A stretch of 12,903 bases of DNA from Marinilabilia sp. UBA5340. GTDB lineage: Bacteria; Bacteroidota; Bacteroidia; Bacteroidales; Marinilabiliaceae. Numbering within the stretch: the first letter of the stretch is position 1; the number at the start of each line of letters is the position of its first letter. The stretch is taken from assembly GCA_002411085.1 (NCBI GenBank), contig DHQK01000211.1, positions 96,419 to 109,321 of the forward strand, read 5' to 3'. A model generated the notes under the pieces. It had not been told where the DNA came from. It worked only from the letters and a program-made list of their open reading frames with translations, and ran no database searches. Below are positions 6,707-12,903 of this stretch, in pieces. The translations under genes were made by a program, and so were the position numbers.

Positions 6707-6738
6707 TTTGATAATTGTAACTAAAATAAGTACTTTTG
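6707..6738 (+). promoter_or_regulatory. gltB promoter, Bacteroidota sigma type
   Basis: TTTG (6707-6710) is followed after 20 bases by TACTTTTG (6731-6738). This fits the -33 TTTG and -7 TAnnTTTG consensus of the Bacteroidota primary sigma factor in both boxes and in spacing. Transcription should start near 6744-6746, giving a leader of about 95 bases before the gltB ATG. Confidence 0.75.
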
Positions 6739-6772
6739 CTTTCGGTTATTAAGTAAATGTCTCTTTTTAGGC

Positions 6773-6819
6773 ATGAAGTATCAAAATTGGTTGCCCATAA
6801 AGTGAGTGGTTCTCCAATT
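6773..6819 (+). promoter_or_regulatory. gltB leader: possible 10-codon upstream ORF and small hairpin
   Basis: ATG at 6773 opens a 10-codon reading frame (MKYQNWLPIK) that ends with TGA at 6803-6805, within the predicted gltB leader. Overlapping it, AATTGG (6785-6790) can pair with CCAATT (6814-6819) around a 23-base loop, followed by a mixed T-rich stretch (TATTTGTTTT). The arrangement could be a translational control or attenuation element, but a 6-bp stem and a short ORF can arise by chance. No glutamine- or glutamate-rich codon run is present. Confidence 0.25.
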
Positions 6820-6840
6820 ATTTGTTTTATCTCCTTCTAA

Positions 6841-9800
6841 ATGAATTTCAGTATGCAGCAACGTTTTCCCAAGGTTCAGGGGCTGTACGATCCGGCCAAT
6901 GAACATGACAATTGTGGAATTGGATTTGTCGCGCATATCAAAGGTAAACAGTCCAATGATATTGTGCGTAAGGGGTTGGAAGTCCTTGTGAATATGACCC
7001 ACCGTGGAGCCGAGAGTTCGGACAATAAGTCGGGTGACGGGGCCGGTATTCTGATGCAGGTTCCTCATAGTTATTTTAATACATTCGAATTTGATCTTCC
7101 GGAAGCAGGACGTTATGGTACCGGATTGGTGTTTTTGCCATCCGATCCTGATGAAGCGAAAGCCTGTCTGGAAGTGCTGAATAAAAATATCATAGATGAA
7201 GGGCTTGAGTTAATTGGCTATCGCGATGTGCCGGTCAACGCTGATGTGATTGGAGAGATTGCCCGCAGTAGTCAGCCTGTTATTCGCCAGATTTTTGTGA
7301 CTGGTGATTTTGAAGAGCAGGATGCTTTGGAGCGAAAGCTCTTTTTGGTTCGGAAAATGACCGAAAGTGCCGTTCGTAATTCTCAAATTGGGGCCAAAGA
7401 GTGTTTTTATATCGTAAGCCTTTCTTCCAAAGTGTTTATTTATAAAGGAATGCTTACGCCTGCACAGTTGGGTGAATATTTTGCCGATTTGCAGGATCCT
7501 AAGATTGCTAGTGCCATTGCGCTGGTGCACTCCCGGTTTAGTACAAACACCTTTCCTACCTGGGATCTGGCTCAGCCATTCCGGATCCTGGCTCACAACG
7601 GAGAGATAAATACAATCAAGGGAAACCGGCTGTGGATGCAGGCGCGTGAGGGCTTATTGGAGTCCGACATGTTTGGTGAGGATCTGAAAAAGCTGTTTCC
7701 TATTATTGAAGGCGGAAAGAGTGATTCGGCTTCATTGGATAATGTACTGGAATTCCTTTTTCTGACAGGCAGAACATTGCCTCATGCATTGACTATGTTG
7801 ATTCCTGAGTCGTGGAATGATAAGAACCCTATTCCTCCCAGTCTCAAAGCTTATTATGAATATCATAGTACCATTATGGAGCCCTGGGATGGCCCTGCCT
7901 CAATTGTGTTTTCTGATGGTCGCTATATTGGAGGGACACTTGATCGTAACGGATTACGTCCATCGCGATATGTAATTACGGATGATGATCTTATCGTAAT
8001 GGGATCTGAAGTAGGAGTACAAACATTTCCTGCTGGAAAGGTGGTTGCCAAAGGTCGCCTGAAGCCCGGAAAACTCCTTTTGGTAGACACCCAGTTAGGA
8101 ATCATTATACCGGATGAAGAAATTAAATCTCAGTTGTCGAAGCGTCATCCTTATGAAAACTGGTTGAATGAAAACAGAATCAATCTGAAGGATATTGAAG
8201 TACGTCAACGGGTTTCTTCCGAGCTGGGAGACAACTACGATATGTACCTCAAAGCTTTTGGTTACAATAAAGAGGACGTTAATCTTATTATAAAACCGAT
8301 GTCAGAAAGCGGTGTGGAACCCATTGGATCGATGGGAAATGACACACCAATGTCTATTTTTTCTGATAAACCCCAGCGTTTATTTAGTTATTTCCGTCAG
8401 CACTTTGCTCAGGTAACCAATCCGGCCATTGATCCTATTCGTGAAGGATTGGTGATGTCGCTTACCAATTATATCGGGTCGGTTTCCAAAAATATTTTGA
8501 TGGAAAGTGATGAGCATTGTCGCTCAATAAAGTTCACCAGTCCGTTGATTACGAATACTGATCTTGGGAAAATCAAAGATTACCGGAGAGAGGAATTCTC
8601 TCATGCTACTCTTCCAATGCTTTTTCCTGCATCACAGGGGGGAGAAGGATTGAGGGTTGCCCTTGAGCAAATTTGCACTGATGCTGAAAAAGCAGTGGAT
8701 GAAGGGAACAATTACATTATCTTGAGTGATAGAGGCGTGAGCATTGAAAGTGCTGCTATTCCCTCACTGCTTGCTACTGCAGCTGTTCATCACCATTTGA
8801 TTAAAGCAAAGAAGCGGATGCAGGTAGGGCTGATTGTGGAAACCGGTGAAGCCCGTGAAGTTATGCATTTTGCATTATTGCTTGGTTATGGTGCCAGTGT
8901 AATCAATCCTTATGTATGTTTTGCTACAATTAACGATCTGGTAAAACAGGGGAAAATCGAAGGTTCATATTCCGAAGCCCGTGAGAAATATATTAAAGCT
9001 GTAGACAAAGGGTTGCTGAAGGTACTCTCAAAGATGGGAATTTCTACGCTGCGAAGCTATCATGGAGCCCAGATTTTTGAGGCTATAGGAATTTCGAAGG
9101 ACGTGATTGATCGGTATTTTACCGGAACATCCTCCCGGATTGGCGGAATTGGCTTTGATGAAATTGCTAAGGAGGCATTGGAATTCCACCAGAAAGCTTT
9201 TGATGAATTGCTGCCTAAAGGTCCATTCGAGAGTGCCGGAGCTTATGCCTTCCGAAAATACGGAGAAAAGCACGCATGGAATCCTGAAACGATAGGTCTG
9301 TTGCAATGGGCTACAGCACGTAATGATTATGAGAAATATAAAGAATATAGCAGAAGGGTTGAGCGTGACAATAAGAAACCGCTGTTCCTGAGAGGATTCT
9401 TTAAGCCTCGTAAAGGAGTTGCTATAAATATCAATGAGGTAGAGCCGGTAGAAGCCATCATGAAGCGCTTTGTAACAGGTGCAATGAGTTACGGATCTAT
9501 TTCGAAAGAAGCGCATGAGGCCCTGGCATTGGCCATGAACGAAATAGGGGGCCGAAGTAATACGGGGGAAGGTGGAGAGGATGCCAAACGGTTTAAGTCT
9601 CCTGCCCGTAGTTCTATCAAACAGGTTGCCAGTGGTCGTTTTGGAGTGACCAACAATTATCTGGTGAATGCCGATGAGTTGCAGATTAAAGTGGCTCAGG
9701 GAGCAAAACCCGGAGAAGGTGGTCAGTTGCCCGGTTACAAGGTGGATAAGGTGATTGCAAAACTCCGGAATTCCACTCCAGGTATTACCCTGATCTCTCC

Positions 9801-11373
9801 GCCTCCACACCACGATATTTATTCTATTGAGGACTTGGCTCAGCTAATTTATGACCTGAAAAATGCCAACCCAAGGGCTAAAATCAGTGTTAAGCTTGTG
9901 TCGGAGACAGGTGTTGGGACAGTCGCTGCCGGTGTAGCCAAGGCACATGCCGACCTTATCGTGATTAGTGGAACGGAAGGAGGAACTGGTGCCAGCCCTG
10001 CAAGTTCTATTAAGCACGCTGGTTTGCCAGTGGAACTGGGACTCGCCGAGACACAGCAAACGTTGGTGCTGAATAATCTCAGAGGACGTGTTAAGTTGCA
10101 AACAGATGGTCAGTTGAAAACTGGTGTTGATGTTGTAAAGATGGCCCTTCTGGGTGCAGAGGAGTATGGCTTTGCAACCTCCAGTCTTATTGTTTTGGGA
10201 TGTGTGATGATGCGCAAATGTCATCTCAATACTTGTCCGGCGGGGATAGCAACTCAGGATGAAGCGCTGAGGAAGCGCTTTATCGGGAAATATCAGTTCC
10301 TTGTTAACTTTTTTACTTTTATCGCCACTGAAGTTCGAGAGGTTCTTGCAGAGATGGGATTCCGGTCACTGGAGGAGATAATCGGCCGTAGTGATCTGTT
10401 GGAGCAGGATCCTGAAGTGAGCAACTGGAAGACCAAAGGATTAGATCTTTCCGGATTGTTGCATTTCCCTGAAGAGGGACATAAGTATCCTTTGCATAAT
10501 ACTACAGAGCAAGATCATAAAATTGATGCTGTTCTTGACCGGAAACTGATAGAGGAAGCACATCCGGCACTTCAGAATGGATCCAGAGTATGGATGTCCT
10601 ATCCTGTAAATAATGTGGATCGGGCTGTTGGAGCCATGCTTTCGGGAGAGGTTTCGAAGATTTACGGTGAAGAAGGCTTACCAAAGAATACAATCAACTG
10701 TTCTTTCTCCGGGTCTGCCGGACAGAGTTTTGGTGCTTTTCTGGTCAATGGAGTCAGCTTCCGTCTGGAAGGTGATGCCAACGATTATCTGGGTAAAGGG
10801 CTTTCTGGAGGAAAAATAGTTGTAGTGCCGCCATCGGGGCATACCTTTAAGCCCGAAGAAAATATTATTATTGGCAATACGGTATTGTATGGAGCCACAC
10901 GTGGGCATTTGTATGTGCATGGAATGGCGGGTGAGCGGTTTGCAGTTCGTAACTCAGGAGCAAATGCGGTAGTGGAAGGAACCGGAGATCACTGTTGTGA
11001 ATATATGACAGGTGGACGTGTAGTGGTAATAGGCCCCACCGGGCGAAACTTCGCAGCGGGTATGAGTGGCGGTATAGCTTATGTGCTGGATGAATCAGGA
11101 GACTTTGATTTCTATTGCAACAAAGGGTTGGTAGATCTGTTGCCTGTGCAGGATTACAGTGATATCCAGGAACTTCAGTTTCTGTTGCATAAACATCTTC
11201 TGCACACCAATAGTGAAAAGGCGCGTCATGTTCTTGTCAATTGGGATAAGTACCTTCCTAAGTTTGTCAAGGTTATCCCATTTGAGTACAAGAAAGTGCT
11301 GGAACAACAGAAAGTCGAAGAGATGGAGAAGAAACTCAGAGAGACCGAAGACGCACCACATTTGAGAGAGTAA
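6841..11373 (+). CDS. gltB: Glutamate synthase (NADPH) large subunit, GOGAT alpha chain
   Basis: Large subunit of glutamate synthase: it hydrolyses glutamine and passes the ammonia through an internal tunnel to 2-oxoglutarate, forming two glutamates. The 1510 residues cover all four usual domains. The type II glutamine amidotransferase starts at Cys25 (NCGIGF), the catalytic residue once the 24-residue propeptide is removed; HSRFSTNTFP (230-239) and HNGEINT (252-258) belong to it. A central domain follows (about 470-770). The FMN/2-oxoglutarate synthase domain (about 820-1190) has GGRSNTGEGGED (903-914), GTEGGTGASP (1044-1053) and the 3Fe-4S cysteines 1121, 1127 and 1132. The C-terminal GXGXG beta-helix (about 1250-1430) includes GSAGQSFG (1291-1298). 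An in-frame stop precedes the ATG directly. gltD follows after 72 bases, arguing for the NADPH rather than the ferredoxin enzyme. Confidence 0.98.
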   Translation: MNFSMQQRFPKVQGLYDPANEHDNCGIGFVAHIKGKQSNDIVRKGLEVLVNMTHRGAESSDNKSGDGAGILMQVPHSYFNTFEFDLPEAGRYGTGLVFLPSDPDEAKACLEVLNKNIIDEGLELIGYRDVPVNADVIGEIARSSQPVIRQIFVTGDFEEQDALERKLFLVRKMTESAVRNSQIGAKECFYIVSLSSKVFIYKGMLTPAQLGEYFADLQDPKIASAIALVHSRFSTNTFPTWDLAQPFRILAHNGEINTIKGNRLWMQAREGLLESDMFGEDLKKLFPIIEGGKSDSASLDNVLEFLFLTGRTLPHALTMLIPESWNDKNPIPPSLKAYYEYHSTIMEPWDGPASIVFSDGRYIGGTLDRNGLRPSRYVITDDDLIVMGSEVGVQTFPAGKVVAKGRLKPGKLLLVDTQLGIIIPDEEIKSQLSKRHPYENWLNENRINLKDIEVRQRVSSELGDNYDMYLKAFGYNKEDVNLIIKPMSESGVEPIGSMGNDTPMSIFSDKPQRLFSYFRQHFAQVTNPAIDPIREGLVMSLTNYIGSVSKNILMESDEHCRSIKFTSPLITNTDLGKIKDYRREEFSHATLPMLFPASQGGEGLRVALEQICTDAEKAVDEGNNYIILSDRGVSIESAAIPSLLATAAVHHHLIKAKKRMQVGLIVETGEAREVMHFALLLGYGASVINPYVCFATINDLVKQGKIEGSYSEAREKYIKAVDKGLLKVLSKMGISTLRSYHGAQIFEAIGISKDVIDRYFTGTSSRIGGIGFDEIAKEALEFHQKAFDELLPKGPFESAGAYAFRKYGEKHAWNPETIGLLQWATARNDYEKYKEYSRRVERDNKKPLFLRGFFKPRKGVAININEVEPVEAIMKRFVTGAMSYGSISKEAHEALALAMNEIGGRSNTGEGGEDAKRFKSPARSSIKQVASGRFGVTNNYLVNADELQIKVAQGAKPGEGGQLPGYKVDKVIAKLRNSTPGITLISPPPHHDIYSIEDLAQLIYDLKNANPRAKISVKLVSETGVGTVAAGVAKAHADLIVISGTEGGTGASPASSIKHAGLPVELGLAETQQTLVLNNLRGRVKLQTDGQLKTGVDVVKMALLGAEEYGFATSSLIVLGCVMMRKCHLNTCPAGIATQDEALRKRFIGKYQFLVNFFTFIATEVREVLAEMGFRSLEEIIGRSDLLEQDPEVSNWKTKGLDLSGLLHFPEEGHKYPLHNTTEQDHKIDAVLDRKLIEEAHPALQNGSRVWMSYPVNNVDRAVGAMLSGEVSKIYGEEGLPKNTINCSFSGSAGQSFGAFLVNGVSFRLEGDANDYLGKGLSGGKIVVVPPSGHTFKPEENIIIGNTVLYGATRGHLYVHGMAGERFAVRNSGANAVVEGTGDHCCEYMTGGRVVVIGPTGRNFAAGMSGGIAYVLDESGDFDFYCNKGLVDLLPVQDYSDIQELQFLLHKHLLHTNSEKARHVLVNWDKYLPKFVKVIPFEYKKVLEQQKVEEMEKKLRETEDAPHLRE

Positions 11374-11392
11374 TAACCAGATTTTTAATAAA

Positions 11393-11426
11393 GATGGTGG
11401 TGGAAATCAGGACAACCACTGCCATC
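11393..11426 (+). promoter_or_regulatory. Strong hairpin between gltB and gltD
   Basis: Bases 11393-11403 (GATGGTGGTGG) pair fully with 11416-11426 (CCACTGCCATC) as RNA: 11 consecutive pairs, two of them G-U wobbles, around a 12-base loop. The hairpin starts 19 bases after the gltB stop and ends 19 bases before the gltD start. The sequence after it is TCTGTAACAG, not a U-run, so it is unlikely to terminate fully. It may act as an mRNA stability or processing element between the two subunits' reading frames. Confidence 0.6.
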
Positions 11427-11445
11427 TCTGTAACAGATATTAGCT

Positions 11446-12864
11446 ATGGGAAATCCCAGAGGATTCATAGAAGTTCAGCGAAAACTGAGCGGAAACAGGC
11501 CTGTCAATGAGCGTATTGATGATTATGGTGAAGTGGAGCAGACGCTCAATGATGAGGATAGGAAATTACAGGCTTCACGATGCATGGATTGTGGAATACC
11601 CTTCTGCCACTGGGCTTGTCCGGTGGGCAGTAAAATTCCGGAATGGCAGGATGCTCTTTACCGGGGAGATTATAAATTGGCAAGTGATATTTTGCATTCG
11701 ACCAATAGTTTTCCGGAGTTTACCGGGCGTGTTTGCCCTGCACCATGTGAGAAATCCTGCGTGCTTGCCATTCATGAGGAGGCGGTTACTATTCGGGAAA
11801 ATGAAGCTTCTACTGTTGAGAAGGCTTTTGATCTTGGACTGATTCAACCTAAAATCCCTCAAAAACGAACCGGGAAAAAAGTGGCGGTTATAGGTTCAGG
11901 GCCTTCAGGTCTGTCAGTGGCCGACCAGTTAAACCAGAGGGGACACAGTGTGACCGTTTTTGAAAAGGATGATGCCATTGGGGGGCTGCTCAGGTATGGA
12001 ATCCCTGATTTCAAACTGAATAAAAAAGTCATTGATCGTCGCATCCGTATCTTCGAGAAAGAAGGAGTTGAATTTAAAGTAAATACTGCTGTGGGTGAAG
12101 ATGTGAAAGGCGCAGATTTGCTGAAGGAATATGATGCTGTAGTGCTCGCAATTGGGGCTATGCAACCGCGCGATCTGCCAGTTGAAGGCCGTGAATTGGA
12201 GGGTGTTCATTTTGCAATGGATTACCTGAAACAGCAAAATAAAATAAATCGTGGTGAAACTTTTTCGGATGATCAGCGCATCAATGCTAAGGGTAAAAAA
12301 GTGATGGTGATTGGTGGCGGGGACACTGGAAGTGACTGTGTGGGAACAGCCAACAGGCAACGAGCTGAAAAAGTTACTCAGATTGAAATAATGCCTAAAC
12401 CGCCGGGAAAGCGAACTGCGGATAATCCCTGGCCGTTTTGGCCCAATGTGCTGAAAGTTTCTTCTTCACATGAAGAGGGATGTGAGCGTATGTGGAGTGT
12501 TTCCACTCGCCGTTTTATTGGTGAGAAAGGGAAACTGAAAGCGGTCGAAATAGTGGACGTCGAATGGAAGATGGATAATGGTCGTTGGAAAATGGATGAG
12601 ATAGAAGATACTGTGAAAGTGATTGATGTTGATTTGGTGATGCTTTCTATGGGTTTTGTACATCCTATTCATAAAGGACTTGTTGAGGAATTGGGACTTG
12701 ATTTGGACCAACGTGGAAATGTGAAGATTGGGGATAATTTCGAGACCAGCAAACCCGGGGTTTATGCTGCAGGAGATGCGGCCAATGGAGCAAGTCTGGT
12801 GGTGACAGCTATTGCCAAAGGACGTGAAGCTGCAGCCAATGTACATGAGTTTTTGTCAAAATAA
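11446..12864 (+). CDS. gltD: Glutamate synthase (NADPH) small subunit, GOGAT beta chain
   Basis: Small subunit of GOGAT: it takes electrons from NADPH through FAD and 4Fe-4S clusters and delivers them to GltB. The N-terminal domain has the cysteine groups CMDCGIPFCHWAC (Cys46, 49, 54, 58) and CPAPCEKSC (Cys97, 101, 105). Next comes the FAD-binding Rossmann motif GSGPSG (150-155) with E173 at the end of the second strand. The NADPH-binding motif is GGGDTGSD (290-297). The FAD-domain closing motif GVYAAGDAANGASLVV sits near the C-terminus. At 472 residues the length is normal. No Shine-Dalgarno sequence is apparent. A short variable loop (about residues 374-387, WKMDNGRWKMDE) has an internal repeat at DNA level. 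Homologous subunits exist in other oxidoreductases (DPD, NfnB), but the adjacency to gltB settles the identity. Confidence 0.97.
   Translation: MGNPRGFIEVQRKLSGNRPVNERIDDYGEVEQTLNDEDRKLQASRCMDCGIPFCHWACPVGSKIPEWQDALYRGDYKLASDILHSTNSFPEFTGRVCPAPCEKSCVLAIHEEAVTIRENEASTVEKAFDLGLIQPKIPQKRTGKKVAVIGSGPSGLSVADQLNQRGHSVTVFEKDDAIGGLLRYGIPDFKLNKKVIDRRIRIFEKEGVEFKVNTAVGEDVKGADLLKEYDAVVLAIGAMQPRDLPVEGRELEGVHFAMDYLKQQNKINRGETFSDDQRINAKGKKVMVIGGGDTGSDCVGTANRQRAEKVTQIEIMPKPPGKRTADNPWPFWPNVLKVSSSHEEGCERMWSVSTRRFIGEKGKLKAVEIVDVEWKMDNGRWKMDEIEDTVKVIDVDLVMLSMGFVHPIHKGLVEELGLDLDQRGNVKIGDNFETSKPGVYAAGDAANGASLVVTAIAKGREAAANVHEFLSK
12565..12599 (+). repeat. Two 14-bp imperfect direct repeats within gltD
   Basis: TGGAAGATGGATAA (12565-12578) recurs as TGGAAAATGGATGA (12586-12599), identical at 12 of 14 bases and exactly 21 bases (seven codons) apart. 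The encoded protein reads WKMDNGR then WKMDEIE. It lies in a surface loop that varies among GltD proteins and does not break the reading frame. Confidence 0.55.
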
Positions 12865-12892
12865 ACCTGAAAGGGATTTTTATATTAGGTTT
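12863..12892 (+). terminator. Weak terminator-like inverted repeat after gltD
   Basis: AAACCTGA (12863-12870), which overlaps the gltD stop codon, can pair with TTAGGTTT (12885-12892), eight pairs including one G-U, around a 14-base loop. The stem is AT-rich and only TCCGTATTT follows, so it is at best a weak terminator. The window ends 11 bases later. Confidence 0.22.
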
Positions 12893-12903
12893 TCCGTATT
12901 TAG

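Larger units (their letters stand above)
6427..6840. other. Divergent intergenic region between the LiaF-like operon and gltB
   Basis: A 414-base AT-rich stretch between two divergently read units. It contains the promoter elements listed separately for each side, a run of nine A's (around 6659-6667), and the gltB leader. No gene of ordinary size is present, and between about 6545 and 6700 I see no further structure. Confidence 0.75.

Noticed and set aside
9028..9813. Long open frame of 261 codons opposite to gltB
   Set aside because: It lies wholly inside the conserved synthase region of gltB, has no recognisable domain and has a Ser/Phe/Ile-rich composition typical of an antisense shadow.
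9844..10224. 126-codon open frame opposite to gltB
   Set aside because: It is antisense to the FMN and iron-sulphur region of gltB, with no motif and no promoter.
11929..12360. 143-codon open frame opposite to gltD
   Set aside because: It is a shadow of the Rossmann-fold region of gltD, with low-complexity composition.
1..12903. Mobile element, CRISPR array, tRNA or rRNA genes, defence or biosynthetic system
   Set aside because: No transposase or integrase motifs, no regularly spaced repeats, no cloverleaf-like sequences and no unfamiliar gene clusters were seen; all larger ORFs belong to known families.

Overview
The window looks like a chromosomal segment from a member of the Bacteroidota, probably Bacteroidales or a Marinilabiliales-like relative; I cannot name a genus. 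The pointers are a DUF4492 protein next to cytochrome bd genes, a CydB of the Bacteroidota type, promoters fitting the TTTG / TAnnTTTG consensus of this phylum, no clear Shine-Dalgarno sequences at the starts inspected, and a two-component module of LytS/YpdA-type kinase plus LytTR regulator. Composition is even and there is no sign of mobile DNA, CRISPR, tRNA or rRNA. All genes are conserved core-type functions, and I found no evidence of a wholly new system.

Region 1 (31-3187, minus strand) is a compact cytochrome bd oxidase operon read in the order DUF4492 protein, cydA, cydB, and a 47-residue single-helix protein that resembles CydX and is easily missed because of its size. Together these form a high-affinity menaquinol/quinol oxidase for low-oxygen respiration. 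CydA has all the heme and quinol residues and a long Q-loop. CydB has Gln where the E. coli protein has two Asp residues in its first helix.

Region 2 (3188-3866) is about 680 bases without a credible gene. It holds a strong bulged inverted repeat at 3313-3380.

Region 3 (3867-6426, minus strand) is a tight three-gene operon: a LiaF-like membrane protein with a C-terminal IFGG-repeat domain, a LytS/YpdA-type histidine kinase, and a LytTR response regulator. The layout suggests an envelope-stress or membrane-state sensing circuit. Its signal and targets cannot be read from the sequence.

Region 4 (6427-6840) is a divergent regulatory region. It has a convincing Bacteroidota promoter for gltB (6707-6738), a likely -7 box for the LiaF-like operon (6484-6491) with an 8-bp tandem repeat just upstream of it, and a gltB leader of roughly 95 nt with a small hairpin and a possible 10-codon upstream ORF.

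Region 5 (6841-12864, plus strand) is gltBD, encoding both subunits of NADPH-dependent glutamate synthase (GOGAT), which makes glutamate from glutamine and 2-oxoglutarate. The two genes are separated by 72 bases containing a strong 11-bp hairpin without a U-run, which could adjust the GltB:GltD ratio. After gltD only about 40 bases remain, with a weak terminator-like inverted repeat.
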